Source: Synanceia verrucosa (lineage: Eukaryota > Chordata > Actinopteri > Perciformes > Synanceiidae). Taken from it: DNA of 64,000 bases. The notes under the pieces are model-generated. The model did no database searches and had not been told where the DNA came from. It was given only the letters and a program-made list of their open reading frames with translations. Shown here piece after piece: positions 1 through 13,500 of the stretch. Position numbers and translations under genes: made by a program. Location of the stretch: the NCBI GenBank assembly GCA_029721515.1, contig CM056564.1, positions 5,587,011 through 5,651,010 of the forward strand, read 5' to 3'. Position 1 is the stretch's first letter, and each line of letters opens with the position of its first letter.

Positions 1-529
1 AGTGACTCTGTGTCTCCACCTGGTGGCTGATCCATAAAACCTATTCAGCAAACTACTACCACCTCTAATCCATTACAACATGTCATATCTTGATTGGTTT
101 TATCCACACTCACACAAACAGAAAAAAAAAACGGCTCATGGTTTTAGGAGGAGTTACATGCTGGAACTATTTCTTGATGAAAAGCGGTGGATCGCTCCTC
201 CGTCTGCTCCTGTCCAGCACAGGTTGACCACAGTATTTGGCATGGTGGCATCAAACCTCTAACTGCTTTTTCAAGTAGCCTCATATGCAATGACCACATG
301 TGACAGAGTACAGTTTGCAAATAACTTGAGTAACACTGATGAAGTGGTGTGCATAGACCTTTTGAAGGACAGGGGCAAAAAGAAAAAAAGGGCACCTACG
401 ATGAGTTCTCGCCACTGAGGAAGGCATATAAGTGTGTGTTATTGTCTGCCAAGAGAGCAGATTAGTATGCTTTTTTTTCCACCCAAGAGGCTAATTTATT
501 GTGTTTTGCCAACCAGGGGGGCACTTTAG
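1..529. other. No gene recognised
   Basis: I see no convincing coding exon, RNA gene or transposon end here. Short open frames on both strands lack splice context, repeats or protein motifs and look like chance. Confidence 0.4.
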
Positions 530-1040
530 CACACATTAGCCAATTTCACACTATTGAGCTAAAGCCGAGCCAGCCTGGGCTTGCCGGTGCTAACTGAGGG
601 CCACCTCTGGGCCGCCTTGGTGCCAATGTCCCGCGATTTCTGGCCTGACCTAAACCATGGTCTAGTGGTGCTAAAGCAGGACAAGAGGTGTCTGCTTGGG
701 ACACTTTTTTCAAGAGCCTGACACAGATGTGTCACAGACACTTACCAGATTCTGCAATCTGGTAAGTGTTTTTATTCTGAACATGATGTCGTGTGATTTT
801 CTATACCCTTGTGCACATTATTAAATTTCTGGTAGCTTGCTTCTACATCAGGCTACCTAGCATGCTATGACTTTCTGCTAATTGTCCGCTAATAGGAAGT
901 CTGTTTGAAAATGGGTTGTATCAGTGATGTTTTCGTAAACGGGGGCATAACCCGGAGGGACTAGTAGCCTGACAGTGTAACGGTTATGGGGCATGGGGCT
1001 TGTGGTCTGAGAGTCTGAAACTGGCTATTTTTTAATCGGG
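530..1040. repeat. Dispersed repeat, related to 61015-61180
   Basis: Several segments recur near 61.0-61.2 kb. These include the phrase around 'gggcatggggcttgtggtc', a nearby 'cccggagggactagtagcc' type string, and the pair 'cacactattgagc' / 'gctcaatagtgtg', which lies in the opposite orientation there. The GC-richer composition differs from the flanks. This is probably a fragment of an interspersed element of unknown class; no coding content was recognised. Confidence 0.4.
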
Positions 1041-2451
1041 TCACAAGGGGGAGGGGGACAGATGCTAGCTTGTGTTTCCTCCTTCTGCCAACCTTTATGC
1101 TAAGCTAAGCTAACCACAGCCTGACTCCAGCTCCAAATTTTAACATCTGTCTTTTCATTTCACTATCAGAAATAAACTGAAAAAAATGTTGCTGAGCTTT
1201 ATTCAACTTTAATGGTCATTAACCATTTACATGGCTTTCGTTTGATGCAGTGCAGTTAAACATTGATACATGACCTCATTTTTTTTTTTCTTTGTCTTCT
1301 TTCAGATTGATTTCTGGATCAACTTTCATATGCACCTCTGAACATGTTTTTTTTGGTCAAATTACACTTTCTATCTATTTTGACACTTTCTTCCTTAACG
1401 TCTGTCGTCTCTATTAAAATTCTTCATATTAACTGTCACTGCTTCATGTTAGCATTTAGCTGTTAACATTCATTTTATTACTCAGTTTTTGGAATAAATA
1501 TACAGAGATAAATGAAATTTGATGGTTAAATCTTGCAGTTCTCATGTCTGTGGCTTTGACCCATTGGTAAATTCAACACCAGAATGGATTTCTGGGACAT
1601 TTCAACAAAATCCGATTCACTTGGACGAACTGTTATTTCTCACCTTTCATCATGTAATTTGACTCTGTGACACCCTTTATTCAAACTTAAAGCCATGTGT
1701 CACAAACATTAGATTTCCAGTAATGGAGGACTGTGAATCAAAGTTAGCATCTTATGAGGAAAATCACATACAATGGTAAGAAAGACAGAATGGACTAGTC
1801 CACATAGAGACAATAACTGTATTATTTCAAGGACCCATAGTGCATTTTATTATTTTCTTAGCTTACATCTGTCTCTATCTACATCTATCATTAGTGTTAA
1901 GCGATGCCTTGGTTTCTGTACCAATACCAATGTAAGATATTGGTACAGAATATTATATAATATTTACTTATATTAATATTTAGTTTAACAAGTAGTTTCT
2001 TTAAATGTAACAAAAAACAGAAGTTCTCAACAGACAGGAATAACTACAGTCGATTTCGACTTTTATTTTCCTCTCTAGCTCTGGCCATCGGCTCTACTGA
2101 CACTGAGATCTCAGTATGGCTGTGTCCAAACAAACATGAACAGATTGAAAATCAAACAGTATCGAAACAAGCCAACTAATGAGTTTTGGGATTTCATCTT
2201 GGTACATTTGCCAGAGCCAAGCTCAGTAATGAAGAAAAGTACAGATTAACAGTGCATTAGTTTTGCTGCTAAGTAGTAAAATAGTGTAATGATAACAGTT
2301 TTCAAGTAAGATACAGATAGACAAGAGCATTGTTTTCAATACCATCTTAAGTTTGCAAAATTTAAATTGAAATCAAGAATTGTCAGTCAGTGTGTGAGAC
2401 AACGCCCACCAATGCTCGACTCACAAACCAGTCTGTAAACCCTACTACCAA
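1041..2451. other. AT-rich non-coding stretch
   Basis: About 1.4 kb with many T-runs and no supported exon, terminal inverted repeat or tRNA-like promoter box. Nothing functional can be named. Confidence 0.4.
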
Positions 2452-2670
2452 CTAGAGACTGACTGAGCGATCATAGCCACTGGCATAGCTACCTACTGGC
2501 GCAATGCTTTCAACCCTATAACCTGCATTAGCTGAGCTATCGTATCCACCAGCATAATTGCCACCTGGAGCCCCAACACTAGCATAGCCATCAAACACAT
2601 TACCCACAGCCATGTTGGTGCCAGGGTAACTGCCAGATCCAGCACTGGGGTGATGACATGGGCAATGCAT
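2452..2670 (-). CDS. Gly/Tyr-rich open frame, possible exon or retrocopy fragment
   Basis: A 72-codon open frame rich in Gly, Tyr, Ala and Ser. It has imperfect repeats of a G-x-Y-A-x-G-Y-D type (NYAGGYDSS and SYASGYDRS) and a Cys/His start (MHCPCHH). Such composition occurs in low-complexity tails of RNA-binding proteins and in secreted Gly/Tyr peptides, but no family-specific motif is present. It lies just beside a SINE fragment and has no clear splice sites. It may be an exon, a processed fragment or a chance reading of a simple repeat. Confidence 0.2.
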   Translation of the reverse strand: MHCPCHHPSAGSGSYPGTNMAVGNVFDGYASVGAPGGNYAGGYDSSANAGYRVESIAPVGSYASGYDRSVSL

Positions 2671-2727
2671 GGAGATGTTGTCTCTACCGGTGCTTCACTA
2701 ACATGCTAAGTGGCAGATAACTCTGCT

Positions 2728-2866
2728 ATCCATCCATCCATTATCTACCGCTTATCCTCATAGGGCCGCGGTGGGCCTGGAGCCTATCCCAGCTGTTTTA
2801 GGGTGGAAGGCAGGGTACACCCTGGACAAGTTGCCACCTCATCGCAGGACACAGAGACAGACGATA
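2728..2866 (-). mobile_element. tRNA-derived SINE, 3' fragment
   Basis: This matches the 3' half of the SINE family seen complete at 33821 and 46538: the (CCAT)n tail, the 'cccagctgtttta' and 'tacaccctgga' segments and the 'gacacagagacagac' end, all in reverse complement. The tRNA-like head is missing, so this is a truncated copy. Confidence 0.6.
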
Positions 2867-3538
2867 ACTCTGCCAAATCAAAAAAAAACACTACAGTAAT
2901 CAGATCAAGAATCTGATTTGCGGTTGCAGGTTTTATTCCTCTTAGGCCATGTCCACACAGAGACGGAGTCAACTTTAAACATGGTGCCTTCTCAGGAAAT
3001 ATTTGTCCCCACAAAACCAGTGATACACTGTAATGTATGCCTGTGGGTGGCACTGTAACGCAGCCACACAAATACCACAAAACAGAGAAGAAGAAATAGA
3101 GAGTGTATAGGTGTAACAACAAAGACTTAAGGAGGAGGCGTGATTCAGTAAAGATCTGTATAGGCTGTACACATGGAAACGCCACGGTGGCATTTGGGGA
3201 TTTATTGAAACACTGGTTCTGTGTGGACAAAACAACCAACTTTGGCCTCCTCCCCTGGAGCTGCGTCGTAGATGACCAACCAATAATGTTATCCCCACAT
3301 GGCACCACTGTACGTTGGCACACATGTAGATGAAACATTGTGATTGGCCTGTCTCAATCCAGAATGTGGAGGTTTGTTAGCAGTCACTTTCATCGCCGTT
3401 GTAGCAACAAGTCTGCATTTTGGACTCCCCAGACATTCAGCGGGTGGAGATCTCGAGCCTGATAAAGCAAAATCCCAATCCCAGCTTTTAGGAATCAACT
3501 TAGTGCGCCTCAGAAATCATAGGCTAATCTTTGAGCTA
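2867..3538. other. No gene recognised
   Basis: Downstream of the stop codon of the acidic W-repeat gene. It may contain its 3' UTR on the minus strand, but I could not assign a polyadenylation signal with confidence. Overlapping open frames on both strands have no recognisable motifs. Confidence 0.3.
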
Positions 3539-4598
3539 TTAGAACATTTCAACTTTTTCCTTTTTTGCAGTCTTGGTCATCTTCCAGCTGAGAGTCCATT
3601 CACTCGTTGGCATGCGGTCTTCTCCATGCATCAGTCCTACGAATCTCTGACTCCGGTGCTCAGTGGAGAAACACACCACCTCATCCTTGTCTGGCTTATT
3701 CCTTTTACAAATTCTCCATGACTCTTTCCAAGCCCACCACTCGTCGTCCTCCTCCTCTCCCTCCTCCTCTTCCTCCCCTTGACCTTCGTCTCCTCCTCTG
3801 TAAGCTACTGCCACAGTCCAAGACTTTTTCCAGGAGGGGAAGGAGGTGTACAGTTTATGGAACTGCAGATGGAGTGGGACATCAGGTTTGATTTGTTTCT
3901 TTACTTGGTCTCCGTTGTTGTCCTCCTCTTTCTCATCTTCTTCCTCATGATCTTCTTCATCATTTTCGACCATCACCTCTGCTCCATCAGCGTCTTTGTC
4001 AGTATCCTCCTCCTCCTCCTCCTCCTCTATGTCCTCTTCTTCCTCCTCCCCCTCCTCATCCTCATATATTTCACTCATCTTGTCCTTTTCTTCTGCATCT
4101 GTGTCCTCATCATGTGATCCACTGTCCTCCTCTTCATCTTCATCCTCCCCACAAATTTGGTTTGTGTTTTGGTCCTTCTCCTCCTGCCTATTCTTTTCCC
4201 TTGCGTGTTTCTCTTCCTGCTGCTTCCCCTTGTCTTCTTCTTTGTCCTTCTCCTCTTCACCTTCTTCCTCCTCTTCATCTTCCTCCTCACCTTCCCCCTC
4301 CTCATCTTCCTCCTCACTTTCCTCCACCTTGTTGTCACTGTCCTCCTTGTTATCTTCATCTTCTTTCTCACTTTCTTCCTTCTTAAACATAACTTTGTCT
4401 TCCTCGTGTATTTCTTTGTCCAGTTCATCATCCTCTGGTTTGACCCATCTTTTAGGAGTCCTCCAGGCCTCCATCCACTCTTTGTCATCTGTGACCTTAT
4501 CGTCCAGGTGTGATGTCAGTAGGAGGTTTGTAGCTTTACGCCTCCTAGTCAGCATGGCACTGTGTTGAAAATGGGACTCCATTGAAGCCTTGCACCAC
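3539..4598 (-). CDS. Last coding exon of the W-repeat gene (acidic domain)
   Basis: The acceptor is a pyrimidine-rich stretch ending CCACAG at 4599-4600. The exon begins in the phase left by the exon ending at 5492. It encodes about 352 residues to a stop near 3539: a basic start (LTRRRKATN), EWMEAWRTPKRW, a long Glu/Asp/Lys low-complexity run, then SWKKSWTV, WWAWKESWR and EWTLSWKMTK. The Ser/Leu/Pro-rich frames on the opposite strand here are shadows of the Glu/Asp codons. Confidence 0.6.
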
Positions 4599-7500
4599 CT
4601 GTGGAAATAGGCATAGTTTGAATTTCATTCATATGTTTTATTTCAGGCCAGTTTGATGAATAGTAAAATGTAATACTAACATAAGGACTGGATGAGCAGA
4701 AATAACATAATTTGCTAGAACACATGCTGAATAGTCCTCCTGTTTGAATAATGTTTAGTTTAAAACTATAATGTCCTGCTGTTTTCATAAGCATTTTTTG
4801 ATTTACATCTTCAGGAGGAGGAGCAAATTGTGCTGGCGTCTACTGAATACTGCAGACAAGATAATTATGAGTGACGTACTAAGAAATTGTTGGTTTTGGT
4901 CTTTTCATTTTTTTTAACAACAACAAAAAGGTAGAATATTGTCAAACTTCTCACATAAATACAATTGGAGTCTCAGCTTTTACTCTTTGTTTTGTAATGT
5001 GCTGTCCTATTTACACAATTACATTTATTTAACAGTTATATTAAATTGTACTCACTATATTTACAGGTATACTTATGCAACTGTGCAACTACTATTGTGG
5101 TTTGGGTTAAAATAACTGTTTGCTATATAAAATAACCACACTTGTTTCATAACTGTGTGGAAGTTACATAATGCAAATCAATGTGTGGGAATGAATGACT
5201 TTGATGACCAGCATAGTGGCCTGCTACTTTGAGTCCAGAGATGACACTCCATGATGCATTTCAGGAACACACTGTCACAACTGGCTTCATGTATGTATCT
5301 GTTAAAATGAACGATTGTCATTTCAACACTGACATGTTTTATGTCAATGAATGATAATGATGCATCTCTCTCTCTCTGCAAGTTTAACCTGCTGCAGCTT
5401 TTATGTTAATGTGACCTTATTTAGCCATGTTGGATAATCACATTAATATTTCATGGCGGAAAGGTGCTTAACATTAGGAACACCAATTCACCTGATCTGC
5501 TGCCTGTATCCCCAACAGGAGCTCCAGTCCTTGTGAAGTTGTTCTTCTTCCTCAAGAGGAGCAGCAGAGAGCAGCCATGAGTTATTCCACCCTGGCAGGA
5601 ACACTTCGATTATCTTCATCTTCGCCATAGTTTCAGTGCTGGAGGACCTTGCAGTTGGTGTCTCATCATCTGTGGTGTCTTTTGGTTTGTGTTCAGCTCC
5701 AGATAGTTTCCATGAATCCTCCCAGTCTGAGGGCTCCTCCTTTTTGATAATCACAACATAGATTTTAATAATAAAAGTACAAAAACTAACAAAAACAATA
5801 ATTGTAATAATATTGATTCCAACCTGCTCCTCTAGTTGCATTCTGTCAAACTTGCTAAGGCTTAGCTGGTAAACAGGCCAGGTACAATCCCAGTTCTTTT
5901 TCCTCTGTCTGAAGGCAAAGGTCATGATCTTCCAAGTACCAGCCCAGACAGGAAGAGAATATAATTCTATCTCAGCTTTGCAAACCAGTTTTCTTTTAAA
6001 CAAAGTCTCCCACTGGAAAGGTTTCTCCTCAGAGCACTCCAGCTGGGCAGGTCTCCTCACCTGGACAGTGGAACAGTGAAGATAAGGTTCACAGGTGATT
6101 TGGACTTTGCACATATCAAAGAGCACTTTTCTCTTGTTATTTGGGGAGGCTATGGGTGAATCAGCGTGAGCCAGATGTTATTTATAAGCTGTACAACAGG
6201 TGACTGACAACAATTTCCATCACTTAGACATCAACACAAACCATTCACAAACTTCAGACTGGATAAATGCACAAAGAAAACTTACAGCACATAACATATA
6301 CTAGTCATTCTACAAACTCATTAATGTCCCTATTCGACACTGTAGACTATCTATGTATGTATATGGTATGTATATTAGTGAACATGTAACACATTCCCAC
6401 TGGAATTTATGTTTGATTCTCAATTAACAAATTTTGAGTGCACTTAAAGTTCAAAGCAAGTTTTTCTCTTTTTTTTGCTTTTCAAAATTAAGTTGATGCT
6501 ATGAACGAAATATGAAAAATGCATTTGCTGAATAAGTTCTGACATAGAGCAACTTTAATGCACGACTGATCTACTGTTTCTGTTCTTCACAAATATATAT
6601 TTGTATTACCTCTAGACAGCACGAAACAAGGCCATTTTTAGCCCAGTTAAAACAACTTCCAAAGACCGCTCTCCATTTTTCTGTCCAAGATATTTAGATG
6701 GTAGTTTTGTTTCCAGATCTATTTCTTCTTGTGCAAGGTCTGGGGAGTGACTGGTCTGAGTGATAGATGTGGTACTGGCTGGAGGTCACTGTCAGATGAC
6801 CAGCGGAGATGTGGAAATTGACATTGAGGCTAAGGTTGTGGGTATGCGGGAAGATGCAGGTTTATTATAACATGACTAGTTGATTGGCTGATGAGCAGCA
6901 GCTGTGGCAGCATGCTGCAGAAAGGATGAGAAAAAAACAGACCTTAAACTAGAAAAGCACTCTGAGAGCGCAGACCTCCGCCATGGTGATGGCGACTTTT
7001 TTATTTAAAGTTACCACTGCCGCCAAAGAGATTATCACCGGGGCTTGCTTGTTTGTTGGTTTGTCGGTTTGCAAAGTAACTCAAAAAGTTATGGACAGTT
7101 TTTGGCAAAATTTTCAGGATTGGCTGGAAATGGCCTAGCTTAAAACTGATTAATTTTTGGTGGTGCTGTTGAATCGGGTCTGACCACCACCAAAATTTTA
7201 TCATTTTTAAGTTAGGCCACTTCTGACCAACTTGAAAATTTCAGGGTGGGTCAGAAGTGGCCTGCAGTTCAGTTAAATTTGTTGGCTTTCTGACATGGAC
7301 TTGTTTCTTCAGCATTGTCCACATGGTCTCAATAGGGTTTAAGTCAGGACGTTTCTAAAACCTTAATTCTAGCCTGATTTAGCCATTCCATTCCCACTTT
7401 TGATGTGTGTTTGGGGTCATTGTCCTGTTGGAACACCCAACTGCGCCCAAGACCCAACCTTCAGGCTGATGATTTTAGGTTATCTTGAAGAATTTGATGG

Positions 7501-10500
7501 TAATCCTCCTTCATTATCCTATTTACTCTCTGTAAAGCACCAGTTCCATTGGCAGCAAAACAGCCCCACAGCATAATGCTACCACCACCGTGCTTGACGT
7601 AGGCATGGTGTTAAAGGCCTCACCTTTTGTCCTCCAAACATATTGGTGGGCATTGTGGCCAAACAGCTCGATTTTTGCTTCATCTGACCACAGAACTTTC
7701 CTCCAGAAGGTCTTATCTTTGCCCATCAGCAGCAAACTTCAGTCGAGCCTTAAGGTGCCACTTTTGGATCAAGGGCTTCCTTCTTGCATGGCAGCCTCTC
7801 AGTCCATGGTGATGCAAAACATGCTTGACTGTGGACACTGATACCTGTGTTCCAGCAGCTTCTAATTCTTGGCAGATCTGCTTTTTGGTGGTTCTTGGTT
7901 GACTCTTCACCCTCCTGACCAGTTTTCTCTCAGCAGCAGGTGATAGTTTGTATTTTCTTCCTGATCGTGGCAGTGACAAAACAGTGCCATGCACTTTGTA
8001 CTTACAAACAGTTGTTTGCACTGTTGCTCTTGGGACCTGCAGCTGCTTTGAAATGGCTCCAAGTGACTTTCCTGACTTGTTCAAGTCAACGATTCACTTT
8101 TTCAGATCTGTGCTGAGATCCTTTGACTTTCCCATTGTAGCGTCTGTGGTCATTATATCCAATGAGCCCTATTTAAATGGCCTCAGAGAAGTCACCGGCT
8201 GTAGTCACTCATGATCACTCACAAGAAGTTAAGAGGCCATGCCATGAAATTCATTTGCTGTATGTATATTTTTGACCCAGCAGATTTGGTCACATTTTCA
8301 GGTGACCCATAATAAAGTCATAAAAGAACCAAACTTCTTGAATGTTTTTTGTGGCATTATGTTCTTTACAAGTGTGTGTAAACTTTTGACCACAACTGTA
8401 TGAAGACTTGGAATACACAGTTTGAAAGGCAAAACTGTGAGGATTCGTCCACATTTTATGGTAAGTCAATCAGACTTTTATATCTCACGTGCTACGTTAT
8501 CACGCTAACTCACTAGCGTTACCTAACAGCCATTTCTGGTGGCTCCCAATAATGTCGCGGGTGAGATATAAAAGTCTGATCAACTTATGTTGAAATGTGG
8601 AGGAATCCACACAGTTTCTTCAGTGTCTTCATATCCTTACCAGGTGTTTTACAATCCAGCGGTATAGACAGGGTACCACCATTACTGTTTACATTCTCAG
8701 TCGGGGTTTGGACTCGGAAGTGATTATGAAGGAAAGACGCCGCCACCGAATGAAATACATGCGCAGAATGCAAAGTCCAATGCCTAATCCAATTCACCGT
8801 ATACATGCACGCCTTGTGTGACTAACAACCGAGTTATCTCGGGGTCTTAATCTGATTGCAATTGTCCGATTTGTAGTCAAACTAAGTTGTATACATGAAA
8901 ATATTAACTCGATCTTAGTTGGGTTAAGCAAATAAGTCAGATTATTACACTCCCGTGTAAACGCACTGAGAGAGACAGACAACCACTCACACTCACATTC
9001 ACACCTACGGTCAATTTAAATTAGCCAATTAACCTAATCCCCATGCATGTTTTTGGATGGTGGGAGGAAGCAGAAGGACCCGGAGAGAACCCACACAGAC
9101 ACGGGGAGAACATGCAAACTCCACACAGAAAGGCCCCGTGCCGGGAATCAAACCTGGTACCTTCTTGCTGTGAGGCAACAGTGCTAACCACTACACCACC
9201 TGCTGCCCCTAGCGAAACATATCTTCCCTAAATTGCACATTTTGCCCAAAATATTATCAAAACTGGATATTCTACATCTTAATGAATTTTATTGTGAAGC
9301 CATCACAGTCAGTGTCTGTCTCAGTACCTGTTTCCATGAGTGATTCCATTCATCAGCAGATAACACCCATTCAGTCTCTGATCCGTACCCCTTTGGCTTG
9401 CACTTCCTGTTGTTAGACACTTCTATGGTTGTGAATACTGGGGTTCTGAGTTTTGTCTCTTTGTCCTTCAGGTAAAGATATTTTGGAGGCTTCAGGCTCA
9501 TCCAGGAGTCTCTCCAGCACAGCCCGAACACATCCACTTCAACTTTACGCTTTTCCGTCAGACGCTTGGGGAAAGCTGTTTTCCTTGGGGGAGGAGGAGG
9601 AGGAGAAGGCTCATCTTTGGGTTTGGGAGGAGGGGGGACAATTTTGAATTTGATTTTTGGCTTGCTTTTTTCCTCCTCATCTACGCTGCTGGTGAGCTTC
9701 TTGAAGTCTCCATCAAAAACAAGTGTCCAGTGATAATTCCATTTTGAGTTAGATCTGCAAATAAAACATCATGAAATAAACTCATATATCATAATGAGAG
9801 GACACTGAGAAACAGTGAGTAGACAAATCCAAGAGCTTACATGCCACCTTATATCAAAGCCATCGTTAACTCATTGAGTGCCAGCAAGTGCTTTGTGCCA
9901 GCATTTTTGGTCATTTTGAGTCATCGTTCATGATGCACAGAATATTTTGTACTATATCTCTGAAAACACAGAATAGCTCAAATGAAAGAAGAGACTATTT
10001 CATCATGGAAAAAAATGTTTTTTTACCCTGCTGTGAACCCCCCCATATTTCGCTTTAATATACAGTATGAAGGCTACAGTATGAAGACATGGAATACACA
10101 GTTTGAAAGGCAAAACTCTTGACATATATACACATTTATGACACTCAAGCTTTCTATTTTAAAAGACATACATAAACGTCTTTGGCACTCAAAGAGTTAA
10201 CAATATCAGTATGGTATCGCCCGAATGTATTCAACACCTTCTCATCCCAACTCATCATGCCATTGTTTTGTCATGTCACTTTATTTTTCCCATCAAAACC
10301 ACTGTGGTTACCCTTGGTGTCACTTTAGGTTCAGGCAACAAAACCACATAGTTGGGTTGAGGAACAAAAGAGTTGCTTTGGAGAAGATTAAACTGAACAT
10401 TATGAACATGCGACACGAGGGAACAGTTAACTGCAACATATTAATGTACAGGGGTTGGACAATGAAACTGAAACACTGGCCAATTTAGTGTTGGAGGTTT

Positions 10501-13500
10501 CATGGCTAAATGTGAGCAGCCTGGTGGTCAAACTTCATTGATTGTACGTTGCACCAGTAAGAGCAGAGTGTGAAGGTTCAATTAGCAGAGTAATGGCACA
10601 GATTTGCTTAAAATATTGCAATGCACACAACATTATGGGTGACATATAAAAGAGGACAAATTGTTGGTGGACGTCCTGCTGGTGCATCTGTGACCAAGAC
10701 AGCAACTCTTTGTGATGTATCAAAAGCCATGGTATACAGGGTAACATCAGCATACCACCAAGAAGGATGAACCTCATCCAACAGGAGTAACTGTGGATGC
10801 AAGAGGAAGCTGTCTGAAAGGGATGTCTGGGTGCTAACCTTGATTGTATCCAAAAAACATAAAACCACAGCTGCCCAACTCACTACAGAATTAAATGTGC
10901 ACCTCAATTCTCCTGTTTAAACCTAAACTTGTTGAAGTTTTATCATCTTCAATGGCCTGCACAGTCACCAGATCTAAATATTATTGAGCCACTTTGGGGT
11001 GTTTTGGAGGAGCGAGTCAGGAAACGTTTTCCTCCACCAGCATCACGTAGTGACCTGGCCAATATTGGCTCAAAATCCCTCTGGCCACTTTGCAGGACTT
11101 GTATCTGTTATTCCCAAGACAAATTGATGCTGTATTGGCCGCAAAAGGAGGCCCTACACCATACTAATGAATTATTATTCTGTCCCTCAGTTTTGTGTTA
11201 TTGTTTATCTCCTTCTCTGGAGGTTTATTTCTAACAGATTTGAGCTATTTCAGTCTACACATAGTGTGGTTATTGTGCCTTTAAGAGAATCTAGTGATTC
11301 TGAGTTTGTTGTTGATCTTACACTGCCATCTAGTGGCTTATGTTGGAAGCAGAAAGTGCAGCAGAGTCCTAAATCTTGTCGCTCCTGGGTCGAGTCTGTC
11401 TACTTCCTCAACTTTTGCGCTTGTCAGAGGCATAATCTGTGAGTTAAATCAAACATACTTAATTAGGAATGTTTGCTAGTGTTTTCATGTTGCGTTTCGT
11501 GTTATTGAAAGCAGTACGCCATTCACTCAGTATAGCTGATGTTATCGGTTAGCATTTTGCTTGCTATTGAAAATACTATGTGTTGCTAATGTTAAGACCT
11601 CGGGTTGGTTATTCTACACACAGAAATAAGTGTGCATGTATGTTTTTACACGGAAAGTGAACGTTGTTTATTCTGTTTCTGTTCTCACAGTTTTACAAGT
11701 AAAATGGATCAGTAAGCTGAAGAATGCTTCACGAGTGATTACTGAAGCCATATGTTTAGCTCGCTGCATAGGCTAAAGCTCTTAGCTGAGGGCAGAAGAA
11801 TTATTGTGGTCTAAAACCAGACGTTTCAGTTTCATTGTCCAACCCCTGTATGTTGTAACTTATGATCATAACTGTGTTCTCCTGAAAGTGTTGTGTCTGT
11901 GTTTTTTCCCTCCATTGAATTCAATATAATGTGCCTCTAACATGTATTTTTATTCAGGTATGGCTCCTACCAAAGAGCACTTTTGAATTATGATGACAAC
12001 AACATACAGTATTTCTGGATTAGAAATTGAATATTTGGTACAAAAGCCCCAAACCAGAGTCAAATCAGTGTAGTCTTAACATAAGATAGAAGATAAGTAG
12101 CATGTTCAATAATCAGGACCTGTCAAGGAGTCTGTCTCTCTACGCAAGGCTGTGGGGAAACCACGACCAAAGTTATTGTAAATAGTAAAGACTTACTATA
12201 ATGATTGATTACCTTTTGTATAAACACTCTTGCCTGCTTTTGTCTTTTGTTGGTTCCTTTTCGTCTGTGTCCACATCCATGTCAGGTCCTTCTACGCTTT
12301 GTCTCACCATTGCCTTTTGTTCAATGTTTATCTTTGCCGTTTTGTTTGCTGTTTTGTTTGTCAGCTTTTGGTCGTTAAATTTTTGTTGTGGCTTACATGA
12401 TGTTTTTTCTTTTGAAAAAATTTCTGTTTTTCCATTTACACCCTTAGTGTGAATGTTTTTTTTTTCTAGTTCAGAATTAAATACTCCTTCTTGTTCATGT
12501 TTATTTTGAACTTACTCATAGCCATAGTTACCATGTTTATCAAGTGATTTTTTTTTGTTCTTGTAATAAATTCCTTATTGATTTGATCAGAGTTACCATG
12601 CATCCTGGAAAACCTTGAAAATGAGGTAAATGTCAGATGTCCTGGTTGAGTTAGCTTGGAAAATTCCAGGATATTCCAGGATCCAGATATTCTAGGTTCC
12701 CCATGCCTTGTGAGTAAATGTAAATGGGTTAAAAGTTACTTTTTTCTAAAGTAACCTACCTGTTTCCAAGACATTTGAACTTTTTTTTTCTCATTTTCCG
12801 CATGTTTTCCATGACTGGAAAATTGGTCAAACATTTTCCAGATTTTCCAGGACGCGTGGGAACCTTGTTTGATACTTTGTTCCATTTTATTTCTTGCACT
12901 GGGTCCTTCCCCTCTAAAGCTGCTATCAGCAACCCCACCACTGTGACAAATCATATTGTGGGAAAACTACGATTTAAAAATGTGACAGCAAGTTGCGGCC
13001 AGATAATTATGAAAGTGTGTGTGTGTGAGAATGACTTTAGTTTGAAGTAGCTGCAGGCAGTGTTGGGAAGGATACTTTCAAAACGAATTCTGTTACAGAA
13101 TACATGCGCAAAAATGTAATTTGTAACATATTCCGTTACATTACTCAGTCTTAGTAATGCATTCTGAATACTTGGAATGCTGCCAAATTACATGACGCAC
13201 CGGAACCGTTGGGTGCTTGCATGAACCCGTGCAGGACTCGAACACAAGCTATTTGTAGCTAACGTCAGCTAGTATGTCAAACAGGGCTAACATTAGTCAG
13301 TCTTTCAACGACTCTGGGGCTAACGTTAGTAAACCAGCACATATGAGAATGTAACTTGCACATTACTCAATAGGTAGTTACCTGACAACTATAAAATAGC
13401 AAGGTGACAATAAAAAAATAACTTACTTTAAGATGCTTCTTTATGTTGGAGGTGGAGACTTTGGACGCTGAAAGGATGTTGGTTGCTGGCAAGCAGAGGT

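Noticed and set aside
3996..4568. Ser-rich and Pro/Leu-rich frames on the plus strand
   Set aside because: They are the complement of Glu/Asp codons in the acidic exon on the minus strand, which has splice sites and Trp repeats.
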